Assembly (NCBI GenBank): GCA_026419775.2
Contig: JAOPGA020001690.1
Coordinates: 1-30,452, forward strand
Direction: 5' to 3'
Length of the DNA stretch: 30,452 nt
Source: Acrasis kona
Taxonomy: Eukaryota > Heterolobosea > Eutetramitea > Acrasida > Acrasidae
This document shows, in pieces, positions 1 to 8,959 of the stretch. Under the pieces are notes generated by a model. It was given only the letters and a program-made list of their open reading frames with translations. It was not told where the DNA came from and searched no databases. A program made the position numbers and the translations under genes. The first letter of the stretch is position 1. Each line of letters begins with the position of its first letter.

Positions 1-2
1 TC

Positions 3-1284
3 GCTCACGGTCTAAAAGGTGCGATGATTACTCTTCTCGGAGCGGAGAAAGGACTTAAACACTTTGATTCTTTGGTCAAAGGTTGCTTTGTACACTGGTT
101 ACGGTCTGCGGAGAGGGTAGGAAAAAGAGTCTGCAAAACAGAGGAACAGCTAGATGCCTTCAAGCGTCAATGTGCCACAATGCCAGAGAGAATTCAAACT
201 CTTGAGGGACTAAAGCTCTGGTTTGCCACAATTAAGGCAATGTTTCCCGGCCTTTCCCCTTGGTGTGATGCTAGCCTGTGCTGCAAGTAATAATCCTAAC
301 TGGGATATTGTTCCAAACAATACAAACATGGTGGAATCTGCAAACAATACTCATAGAAGACTGGAGTCACCTAATTTCAGTGTAGAATTGAGTAACATGT
401 TTGAGAATGATAAAAAGATATATTCTTACCTGTTTGCAAAAGAATCGAACATTGATAGGTCTTACCGCAATCTCTCTGTTCAAGCTAGAGAAACAGCTGC
501 AGCACGGAACAGAAGGATAAATGTTGGGAATGATGGCAGAGCTCCCGATACCAATATTGCAGTCCTCGACCCTAATGCTAACTATTTGGATCATTTGATG
601 GAGTATGTAAACAACGCTGGTCCTCACAATGTAGAGCAAGCCCATAATCCTATACTAGATGAATCTAGTCGCAGCCACAGTTCCTCCTCATCTGTGAATA
701 GATCGGTTCCTTTTCAAAATGGATTTGAGGCTACGAATAACAACGAAGACAACATTATTACCCGGCGGGAAATAAATTTTGTAACTGCACTAGACGTAGA
801 GGAATCAAGCAATGTAGCATTTGGAGGTGTGGAATTGTACATTGACAACGAAGAAGCGACATCATATCATTCGGTTGATGAACCTCTTGTACAAATTAAC
901 CCTACATTTGAGGAGGTGGATGTGATGGAACTTTTAAATTCAACTCCTCTGAAAAAGAAAGGACCCTCTACAAAGAAGACTCCTATTAGAACGCCGTCGA
1001 AAAAGCAAACTAAGAGGACAGAGAGATCACCTAAGGACAAATCACCAGCAGAGCAGCAAAGTAAAAAGAAGCAGAAGAGTCAGCCCCACTCAGGAAAACC
1101 TCCATCTCTTAGTAGGCAGATGGCTAACATTAATAGTGGTGCATTAACATTACCTCAAACAAGAACAAGGTATAATGTTGCTAGTTATGCTTCTTACCAA
1201 CGCTGCGGCAGTGATATATCCTCAGGGCCTAATAGTGACTACTCTTATTCAGGTCAAGGGTCTTCAAGTGGAAGCGCGCTCTAA
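3..1284 (+). pseudogene. MULE-type transposase, C-terminal part, frame-broken
   Basis: The frame is open to the left window edge, so the gene begins outside. Residues from position 3 read like the end of a MULE DDE domain: an amphipathic stretch (AEKGLKHFDSLVKGCFVHWL) resembling the C/H-containing helix after the second catalytic aspartate. The frame ends at 290, and the homologous continuation lies in another frame from about 250, where PNNTNMVESANNTHRR looks like the conserved TNN-x-x-E segment with the third catalytic acid. One frame break therefore lies at about 240-275, with no good GT-AG pair to explain it. The tail (to 1284) is hydrophilic and ends in a Lys/Ser/Pro-rich block around 940-1090 that could serve in DNA binding or nuclear import. 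The family call rests on motif pattern only. It is less similar to the MULE at 1801-4492 than that one is to the copy at 13.8-15.4 kb. Confidence 0.6.
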
Positions 1285-1325
1285 ATAAATTATTTTTAAA
1301 AAGCTCTATTTTTAATTCTTTACGG

Positions 1326-1416
1326 TTAGCGTACTTTCCAAATTTATCCTTAGCGTACTTTCCAACCGGAACAATTCCCATAATGGTTAATCACAGAGAA
1401 TGTTGTTAGCGTACTT
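1326..1416. repeat. Short direct repeats downstream of the first MULE fragment
   Basis: The 16-mer TTAGCGTACTTTCCAA occurs at 1326-1341 and 1350-1365, and an 11-base version (TTAGCGTACTT) recurs at 1406-1416. The 24-base spacing of the first two and their place just past a transposase stop suggest subterminal repeats of that element's 3' end. No matching inverted copy is visible because the element's 5' end lies outside the window. The rest of 1285-1567 shows no gene. Confidence 0.55.
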
Positions 1417-1567
1417 GTCTACCCTCTCGTAGTCCAACAACCTTGATTCTTCAAGACTTGTGGCAATAGGTTTTCTAAAAATAAATTAGTTTTGTCTTAT
1501 AAGTAGATTGGATAATTACAGGAATCTTGAAATTAAAACATTGCGAATAAACAATCGGAATTCAGTG

Positions 1568-1751
1568 ATTTTCAAGTCGCAATATGATTTTCAATAGGCG
1601 TAATAATTTTCAAGTGACAATAATGATTTTCAAACGACAATTTAATACTCAACCGACAATAATAAATATCATTGGTTATATATAGATACGATACTGTTGA
1701 AGGAGAAAACAGTAGTGTCAACAGGAGCATCATGGGGACATGATGGACTTT
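1568..1751 (+). repeat. Left terminal inverted repeat of the MULE
   Basis: Reads from GATTTTCAAGTCGCAATATG inwards to ATGATGGACTTT. It matches the reverse complement of 4608-4773 with a modest number of mismatches and one extra tandem unit. The region 1752-1800, between the repeat and the transposase stop codon, is the short 3' flank. Confidence 0.85.
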
Positions 1752-1800
1752 CATTAAGTACGCACTATAGTAAAAGGATAAATTAATTAATGTATTTTTA

Positions 1801-4492
1801 TTATTCATCCAATCCAGAACCAATGTTGTACTCAAAGATTTCTTCGCCCTCAAACATGAACAACCTGTCACTCTCAAAGGTTACACGTACTCTTTTTGCA
1901 CTTGGTTCAATAGGATTATCATTCATAATACTCTCCAAGTCATATTCAAACGTATCGTGTTGATTGTGATCTGGTTGAGAGTCCTTATCCATGTAGTCGT
2001 CAGGTCCTTGAAAGTCATCCTCGTAATTGTCAGCTCCTCCAAAGCCAGTATCATTGTCCAATGGTTCTACATCATCAATTCCGTCGTTCTTTGGCTCTGG
2101 GTCAAACTTCAGAATTATCACTTGCAACAGCTCTAATAAAGACTCTTTGAATGTTTTACCAATTGCTCTTTTGCCCCACTTCTTTTCTACATCATAGCGG
2201 AAGATGCTTTCTCCGACAATCCGAATGCCGCTTGAAATGGGTTTCTTGGTTGATTTGTTTTTTGGACACGCCACATTCATTAAAGCATTCTCAGCAGCAG
2301 CAAAAAATGTTTTAACAGCCTCCTTTGAGGGGTTAACAACTTTGTGGCTCGCATCTTCAAACTCTATTTGTAGTGTGCTGTCTGTGATATCTTCAACGGT
2401 TCTAGAGTTATCAGCATACACGAGTCGAGCTGAAATCACAGGAAGGGAAGGGGGTGTGCCTCCTTCAATTGCATCAAAATGCTCTTGGTCTGGTCGTGGA
2501 TGCACTTTCCTTTTCCTTCCGCGCTTGCCATGCTTACGAGCTCCAACACTAATGAGTTCTCTGTTTGGGTTGACTACTGCAAAAGTGTCTTGCTCTTCTT
2601 CCACATTCTTGTTCAGTTGACCTTGGGGAAGGTAATATGGATAGTTACAATGTGGAGTGCCAGACTGCTTTGGGTAACCAAGATTAAAGTGGTCTGCAGA
2701 TTCTTTAATGAAGTCAATAGCCAACATGGTTTTTTGTGGGGCTCCTCTAACATGGATGAGGCATAAGTAGATGTGCTTGCAACACCTACAATTGGAGATA
2801 AATGCTGCACACGAACACGAGAAACCTGGTGACAAAATAACTGCATACTCTTTCTCAATAGAGAAAGACTTAACAACAAATTCATTAGGATTATCTGCAC
2901 GTACTTTTGGCTTAGTGGTCTCGTTATAGTGCTCGCATGCAATCTGAAAAGTTTCATTGTCGTCCTTCCATGCTTTTTTATTTACGGTTTTATTAATAAT
3001 CGCATTGACGTATACATATCCAATTGCTTCATCTAATTTCTTAATGAGCTCTACAAGATTGCCTAAACAATACTTGCCAATGTACATGGATAAAACTTTG
3101 ATTATGGCCTCTGTGTAGTTATTTGTGTTATATAACCCATAAGCAGATGGCCTTTGGTAGCAAGTCCAAGATTTCCAGATTGGTATATAGGTCTGTTCAA
3201 AATACTCCCAGAAAGAGGACTCTACACCAAGAAGATCACGCAATTTGTTGCAGTAATATTGGAATCTCTCCTCTGACGTGCAACCATACAACAAGAGTAG
3301 AAAGGCATGGACTGTAGGCTGATGTTCAGCTAACACCTTGCTGGAGATGCTCTCGTTCCATGCTTTGATGAGATGGAACTTACAAAGGATATACGTTAAC
3401 CCTTACAATGTCAATGATTGGTTGAAAACGGGACTTACCTAATTCATCGCAAGCAGATTTTTCAGCAGGGTCGTTATCAATCATGACGGTTGGTAACCAA
3501 CGCCTGTCAACGCCTGGTAACGCACAAACCCTTGCAAGCAGAGTTTCATAAAATGCTTTATAGTGCTCTTTCGAAGCAGAATCACAAACCGCAACACCTA
3601 CAATCCCACCAGACAAAGACTCAGTCACATATGTGCATACCATTACTGGATATTTGTATTTATTACTCTTGTGCCAGCCGTCACTACCAACAATTTGAAC
3701 ATTTAGCCGAGCAACATCTTGAAGAAACCCTTTGCGGACAATAACAAGGCACATATGGTCTATTTTTTGAGGACCCCAGTTAGGAGGAGTTAAAATACAC
3801 TCTGAAGTAGCATTCAATTCTTTGACCGCCTGAAGTAAGCCTTCCATTGTACCACTGTTCTCATTGTTTGTCCTAGTAGACCGGATGTAGTTAACTTTCG
3901 CTCGTATTTTTGCTGGAGTCAGTGTGAAAGCAGTGTGACATTCAGGATAATTCAACGATCTTCGAAGATGTTCAATTTGGCTAAAAATGTCCATTGTGGT
4001 TGTCTTTTTACTATTTGCTGCTTCATGGATAAGATTCTCGACTCGAAAATCAATTTGGAACACAGGCTTTGGTACTCCTACATGGTCTCCTTTACACTTA
4101 ATAGTATACTCAGTAAGGGAGTAGTACTCTACCTTTACTTTAAATTTACATTTTTTATCACAATTACAGGTGAAATTGTGCGTTACCAATAAAGTATTTG
4201 AAGAGGTTCCCTTGTCTTCGTATGGATTTGTAACTTCCTTTAGTGGGTTCCTCCATTTCTCTACTGCAGTAACGTAACAGTTTACAAAATTAGCTTCCTT
4301 TGCTACTCTGGTTGGATGAAACTGGTGTAACAACAGTGGTATTTGAAGCTTGTCCAAGCTGTAGATTGTGTCCCAAATGTTTGGATGTGTTACATTTTCA
4401 CACAATACTTCAAATCCATGTTCATCTACTGGCACTGATTGTGGCTCTACAATGTGGTCTCTTTGTCCAATGGACATACGACCCACATCCAT
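1801..4492 (-). CDS. MULE transposase, two exons, apparently intact
   Basis: This is the DDE transposase that would cut and paste the surrounding element. Two minus-strand exons (4492-3439 and 3401-1801) join in phase across a 37-nt intron and give about 884 aa, counted from the first in-frame ATG at 4492. In order: an N-terminal Cys-rich segment (CNCDKKC then KGDHVG, residues about 109-137) that may be a FLYWCH/WRKY-like DNA-binding finger; the DDE core with D271 (GSDGWHKSNKYKYP), D339/D341 (MIDNDPAEK) and E449 (NTNNYTEAIIK); the LCKFHLIKAWNE helix recreated exactly at the splice; a SWIM zinc finger with C547, C549, C559 and H561; an AT-hook-like KRGRKRK; and a long acidic tail. The order DBD-DDE-SWIM is usual for MULEs. 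I see no internal stop in the spliced frame. A decayed relative lies at 13.8-15.4 kb. Confidence 0.88.
3402..3438 (-). other. 37-nt spliceosomal intron in the MULE transposase
   Basis: On the minus strand the donor is GTAAGT (3438 downwards) and the acceptor is TTGTAAG ending at 3402. Removing it joins codons as E-L-G-L-T-Y-I-L-C-K-F-H-L. The second MULE copy reads EAGLEFVLCKFHL at the same place without an intron, so the splice is supported by homology as well as by phase. It is very short for a spliceosomal intron. Confidence 0.88.
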
Positions 4493-4607
4493 TTTATGAA
4501 TAAAACATTTGTTTAAATATTTAATGCTTTTTATTGACACTTTGATAACGTAATGGATATAATATGGCGGGTAAAGGTATGGCGCGTGTATCCTTAACGA
4601 CTATCGT

Positions 4608-4773
4608 AAAGTCCTTCATGTCCTCATGATGCTCCTGTTGACACTACTGTTTTCTCCTTCAACAATATCATATCTAAATATAACCTATGAAATTTATTAT
4701 TGTCGGTTGAGTATTAAATTGTCGCTTGAAAATCATTATTGTCACTTGAAAATCATATTGTGACTTGAAGATT
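4608..4773 (-). repeat. Right terminal inverted repeat of the MULE
   Basis: Reverse complement of the left end, ending outward in ATTGTGACTTGAAGAT. It lies about 115 bases upstream of the transposase start codon, so it probably also carries the promoter, as is usual for Mutator-type ends. Confidence 0.85.
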
Positions 4774-5850
4774 ATAGTACTTGCATAAACAATGGGTTGA
4801 TGTCCATTACTCATGGTTATAAGAGCATTATATAAATTGGAGGTTCCAGTGTAATGAAAGACTCGTTCATGGTAAGTAGATACACAATTGTTGACACTAA
4901 TGATTGTAGACGCTCATCGGTTATGTTAGTTGAAAGGTGCGCGAGTCTTGAGGCTCTCGTTATTGTGTGAAGTTTTTACAACGCGAGACAAAGTAACGCA
5001 CGAGAAGTCACATTCTTAACATGTACAATTTATAGAGTAAGAGTACATATGCCTTTGACTTTTCTTCAAACGTTCCTGTCAACTTTAAAGGATTAATAAA
5101 TTGGTATTTGTAACCACCTCCATTCTTCTTGTTTGATGTTTTGTGTTCCTTGTGTTGCCGTTAAACATTCGCCTGAGCGATTGGAACACTGATAATCACA
5201 TAAGGAGAAGAAAGACAAAACAGATTGCATTAGACTCCTTTGAGCAATCTAACAGTGAGCAGGCACACGAGGATACATCTGAGACTTCATATGCCAATAA
5301 AAATTAGAATAGACACCTGACTACAAACAAGAGCTGATGGTAGGGTTTGATGGTGAAATTCTCTCTGGTTAGCAAGAATCGGACGCGGATCCAATTAGAG
5401 TCGCTCACTTCGCTGCGGATTGTGGCAAAGCTTCAACAACAGACGAGAGTATGACATTACCCTTCAATCTCACAAAATTGTCAGAAGGTGGAGGTCATTG
5501 CGTTGGATAATGAGGAACATGCGCTAACCGCAACTTTCAACCAGCATTATGATTCATTGGATGAATTTATCAAAGACATTCTCGCCAGAAGCGAGGGATA
5601 AATGAAATGGATGAAGAATACTGATTAGAGTAAGCGTGTGTTAAGAAGTAGGTTCAATAAATAACATTCAAAGCTCATATTGTTTACAGTAGATTAGTTA
5701 AATCTTTTGTACATGAGGTCACTACATTTAATCTAATGTGACAGATTCCCGAAAAACCGAAAGTTACATCATTGTGTAGCCCTTGATGAGTAGAGCATGA
5801 TTCGTTTTTGAAGTATTGAGCGACAGTCATTTCTGAGTGAGATATCTCGG
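4774..5850. other. Intergenic stretch with short coding-like relics
   Basis: There is no convincing gene. Two short plus-strand stretches have protein-like composition. About 5130-5307 reads LNIRLSDWNTDNHIRRRKTK and continues acidic to a stop. About 5490-5601 ends DSLDEFIKDILARSEG and stop. Neither has a recognisable domain or a plausible start, and they may be exons or relics of an acidic protein. GAGATATCTC at 5839-5848 is a perfect palindrome next to the repeats that follow. Confidence 0.4.
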
Positions 5851-5908
5851 TTTTTTATTTTTCAGATAGTTTTTTATTTTTCAGAAATTGTTTTTACTTT
5901 TCAGATAT
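5851..5908 (+). repeat. Three tandem units of a T-rich 18-21-bp repeat
   Basis: Units at 5851-5868, 5869-5887 and 5888-5908 follow the pattern TTTTTTATTTTTCAGATA. The array ends in TTTCAGATATCCGC, and the same end is found after a two-unit array at 15481-15525. This looks like the subterminal repeat of a transposon end, comparable in style to the tandem units in the MULE ends at 1568 and 4773. The LINE tail begins directly beside it. Confidence 0.6.
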
Positions 5909-5916
5909 CCGCCGCT

Positions 5917-6880
5917 GCGTCAAATAATATGGCGCTCCCCAAAATTTAAAAATGCCTCAAATAACAAAGCCAGGTTTCAGATTATCCTGGATAACCTTAT
6001 TGATTCTGACCATCGCATCATGTAATTTAGTTTTATTATAGCGACAGTCAAGAAGCAAATGTTGCTGGTCTTCATGTGATGAATGACACCGAGGACATTT
6101 GGTGTCATAATTTGGATTGTTGCTCCAGTAACGCATCTTTGACAGAGTGCAAAGCTGGTTGGAGCGGAGGCGAAGCAGGAATTTTTGTTCGCTTTTGTTT
6201 AATTTGTCTATATCTACAGACGCTTTAATGTGGTATTCATCATGTAGAAGGTCATATTTGTAGTCAACTGAGTAAGCACGTTTAGAAGACAAATAAGATT
6301 TGACAAAAAGACGAACAGATTTGTGTGGAACATCACCGTTACAAACAAGATCAAAAGCAAGGTGAGTGGGTGGACAGATATCACTGATGAGGTGATTCTT
6401 CAAACCAAGCTTTGCGAGTTTGTCAGCTTCTTCATTACCAGGAATGTTGGAATGAGCTTCAACATAGTTGAGGATACATGATTTAACTCTCTTCTTTTCC
6501 TGGACAATTGCATGAAGTAGTTGGTTGTCACATATTCGTAACTGTTGTTCCACATTTACCAGCTTTTCATATGAATGTACAGCTTGAATGCCAGATAAGC
6601 AGTCTGTTAGTATAGTCACATGTTGGTCATCACGAGAGAGTTGCAAAGCATGGAGAAAACCAAAGAGCTCAGCTCTATAGTTGTTGATCACACCAGGAAT
6701 GCGGCCGAATTCATGCTTCTTAAAATCAGATGCATTAACAACCGCATAAGCCGCAATACTTCTATCAGCGGTAGCAGAACTGTCAGTGTACCAGGTGACT
6801 CTATCATAGGTATCGGTAATGTCCACCTGAGATGGAGGGGCGAGAGTCTTCTTGGTAGAGGTTCCAAGGCGAAGACAACA
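5917..6880 (-). mobile_element. LINE 3' end (RNase H and zf-RVT-like finger), 5'-truncated
   Basis: The minus-strand frame (about 6880-5957, no ATG at its start) encodes a type I RNase H: TWYTDSSA (D15, counted from 6826), RAELFGF (E53), LTDCLSG (D75) and EAHSNIPGNEEADKLA (H125, D135), so the catalytic set looks complete. A C-terminal CPRC-x8-H-x4-C finger (C244, C247, H256, C261) follows, the usual tail of fungal non-LTR retrotransposons. The RNase H removes the RNA template strand during target-primed reverse transcription. The RT and endonuclease domains are absent, so this is a typical 5'-truncated insertion. The 3' non-coding end at about 5917-5956 matches another copy at 20480, which fixes the element's 3' terminus. 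It abuts a second LINE in the opposite orientation at about 6830-7160. Confidence 0.75.
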
Positions 6881-7160
6881 AAGAGAAGGTGTCAGTGGGA
6901 TTCAGAGAAGGACCATCTATTAATAGGTCTTCCGAAAAGTGAAGTTGTTGGAGTGGCAGTCGCACCCACTCATGATGAGCTCTTGGATCCTCAAGCTGTG
7001 TTGCAAAACCTTCAACAGCGACCAATAAATGAGGAGAAGGTCACCACTCTCTACTGGTTTGTTTATCCTCGTGTTTCGGAAAGACCAGATATCATCATGA
7101 GAGCGCATGAGTCTGTAGGCCATCGTTGTGTTGAAAGCACGGTGTATGAGATCAGAAAGA
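6881..7160 (+). other. Spacer between LINEs with an H2C2-like segment
   Basis: The plus-strand frame running through the head-to-head junction includes IIMRAHESVGHRCVESTVYE at about 7090-7150. This resembles the histidine half of the H2C2 zinc-binding module at the start of retroelement integrases (pattern AH-x3-GH-x-G-x-x-x-T). The cysteine pair is not clear. If real, it is a tiny fossil scrap of an LTR element trapped between the LINEs; otherwise it is chance similarity. Confidence 0.3.
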
Positions 7161-8471
7161 CTTATCTAGTGAACTCGTGCAATTTGCTTTACTCCGCTAA
7201 TCTGCACATGATTGACAACTCACTGCTGAAAAACGCATCTTCATATGTGCTTACCGCTTGTAACAAGCACTCAACAGATTCCGAGCCTTCGCGTCTTCTC
7301 GCTGCCAAAAATATACAACTTCTAAACGACCCTTTCTGGTCTGATGTTGATAATGTTCAACAGCTCTCGGATATCTTAGATGTTGACTTGAAAGATTTCT
7401 ACAACAGGACAGTGGCACGCACTTTGGTTTCGCCAAACAAAGGTAAAGTTGCACTGTTTCTAGAGGATGCTCGCTCCAATCTTGTTAGACCCACAACTAA
7501 TGACATTAATAGCGATGGAAATGCTGTCACATGGTACACAGATGGCTCCGCAAACAAAGACAAAACTATTGCCGCTTACGCTGTAGTTAATAGTGATAAC
7601 TTTGATAAGGTGGAGTACGGTAGAATACCTGGCATTGCCAACAACTATAGAGCAGAACTGTATGGATTCCTCCAAGCTTTAAGACGCTCCAGAGATGGTC
7701 AAAATGTCACCGTTATGACTGACTGTCTCTCTGGGATTGAAGCAGTTCACAGCTTCTCAAAGCTGAGCTCTTTAGAAGAAAAACTCCGTGTGTGCGACCA
7801 TCAGCTTCTCTCTGCCATTATTTCAGAGAGGAATGATAAATTTGCAAAGCTGGGACTTAACAACCACTACATCAACGACATTAGTCCTTCATCCTCACTT
7901 CTTTTCGACATTGTTTGCAAAGGTGAAGTTCCACACTCCTCTGTTTGTAGTGCTGTTTCCGACTACCTTCTGTCCACCATATCCAACTCCTCTGACTACA
8001 AATATAATATTCTCCACAATGAATATAATATCAAAGCCAGCGTCGACACCAACCTTATGTCGCGACCCAAACAGATCTTCCTCCTCCGACTCCATTCCAA
8101 TTTACTCTGCACACTCTCTAAAATGCAGTATTGGGACGACAAGAATCAAATAATCAACACCAAATGCCCAAGGTGTTGTTTGCAACATGAGGACCAATCC
8201 CATGTTCTTTTAAATTGTCGCAGAAACTTGCCATACACATATGATGCAATGCAATCAATTAATGAACTGATTCGCAGCAATTTGCTGCCAGGTTCACTTA
8301 TAAAGGGCTCATTTAAATTCTGGGGTCTTCCTTTTACACTGTACCAGAGTGGTTTTGATTTTGACAAACATCCTATGACCACTAGGCGGGCCTTCGGCTG
8401 GATAGAGTCATTTATAAATATGTAAATTTATTCTAATAAAGCTTTTCGCAGAATGCGATTTATACAAAAAA
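7161..8471 (+). mobile_element. Second LINE 3' end, opposite orientation, with A tail
   Basis: The frame open from 6620 to 8425 is only LINE-derived from about 7160 on; its first 200 bases are antisense to the other LINE. It carries the RT-to-RNase H linker (FWSDVDNVQQLSDILDVDL), RNase H motifs TWYTDGSA, RAELYGF and MTDCLSG, and the finger CPRCCLQHEDQSHVLLNC near 8160-8220. Compared with the minus copy, about 22 residues are missing in frame at about 7830. That removes the fourth RNase H motif (the EAH and NEEAD region), so the enzyme should be inactive despite its open frame. The stop is at 8423-8425. The element ends in ATACAAAAAA at 8471, a short A tail, exactly where the duplicated host gene beside it loses homology to its paralogue. 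Confidence 0.75.
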
Positions 8472-8775
8472 GTTCACTGGATAGCAAATAATAAATGGTT
8501 CCATCTGACGACTCCACCACAACATCATGGAAACCGTTGATAACCTCATTGAATTTGATGCGCTTGGGTCCTTCTTCATCCTCTTCAACATATATTTCGC
8601 GGTTTCTTTTTAATGAACCTGAGCCATTGGAATCTTGTAAATTTTCCTCTCTGAACTCCAACAAATCCAAAGTGTCTAATGTCGATGTTGAGGTGTTGTC
8701 TTCCTTGTCGCTGTCTTGTGATTCTTCGTCGTCATAACTATCAACTTCTACAATGATATCTGAGTCTTGTGACAT
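8428..8775 (-). CDS. Unknown acidic protein, copy 1, C-terminus replaced by LINE sequence
   Basis: This 115-aa frame begins with a true ATG at 8775. It has an acidic Ser-rich N-terminus (MSQDSDIIVEVDSYDDEESQ), a basic KRNRE followed by EEDEEGPKRIKF, and a conserved block ending YYLLSSE. It is clearly paralogous to the gene at 25260-26180, which continues for about 200 more residues. Here homology stops at 8472 and the last residues (LFCINRILRKALLE) are antisense LINE sequence, so the insertion truncated the gene. DIIVEVD flanked by acids and serines looks like a SUMO-interacting motif. I do not recognise the family. A TATA-like box lies about 35 bases upstream of the ATG, and the HNH-AP2 gene diverges from the same region. 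Confidence 0.55.
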   Translation of the reverse strand: MSQDSDIIVEVDSYDDEESQDSDKEDNTSTSTLDTLDLLEFREENLQDSNGSGSLKRNREIYVEEDEEGPKRIKFNEVINGFHDVVVESSDGTIYYLLSSELFCINRILRKALLE

Positions 8776-8809
8776 GTTTATTTGAATTGTTTCTGTCTTT
8801 GTTTTAATG

Positions 8810-8817
8810 TATTTATA
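8810..8817 (-). promoter_or_regulatory. TATA-like box for the minus-strand gene
   Basis: TATAAATA on the minus strand, 35 bases from the ATG at 8775. It forms a divergent pair with the box at 8908. Confidence 0.4.
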
Positions 8818-8907
8818 CTGTGTCCGACCCTACATTTTCCAAAGAATAGTTGACAATTATAAATGCTCAACTTACAGTTCTAGGTTGAATTCATCTTACA
8901 ACTCATC

Positions 8908-8915
8908 TATAAATA
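8908..8915 (+). promoter_or_regulatory. TATA-like box for the HNH-AP2 gene
   Basis: TATAAATA, identical to the minus-strand box, 45 bases before the ATG at 8960. The 184-base interval between the two ATGs thus looks like a bidirectional promoter. Confidence 0.45.
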
Positions 8916-8959
8916 CATAATAAATTCCAGAAAAAAGAAAACACAATATCAACACAAAC

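Larger units (their letters stand above)
1568..4773 (-). mobile_element. MULE DNA transposon with long terminal inverted repeats
   Basis: The element is bounded by inverted repeats at 1568-1751 and 4608-4773 and contains a single transposase gene on the minus strand. Both ends are made of degenerate units of about 18-20 bp built on TTTTCAAGTGACAATAATGA, followed by a unique part containing AGGAGAAAACAGTAGTGTCA. The left end has about one extra unit, which accounts for most of the length difference. Mutator-like elements often carry long TIRs with internal repeats, and their 8-11-bp target duplications would be expected outside. I could not identify a convincing target duplication, possibly because the exact tips are uncertain by a few bases. 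With matching ends and an uninterrupted spliced gene, this is the only element here that looks potentially autonomous. Confidence 0.85.

Noticed and set aside
2204-2766. Plus-strand open frames inside the MULE
   Set aside because: They are shadows of the transposase exon, with composition unlike protein, whereas the minus strand shows DDE and SWIM motifs.
6620-6826. The long plus-strand frame 6620-8425 as a single 601-aa gene
   Set aside because: Its first 200 bases are antisense to the minus-strand LINE RNase H; only the part from about 7160 is LINE sense sequence. The continuous frame is accidental.
5917-8471. Twin-priming inversion of one LINE copy
   Set aside because: Twin priming gives non-overlapping segments of one element. 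Here both arms contain the same RNase H region and differ from each other at many residues.
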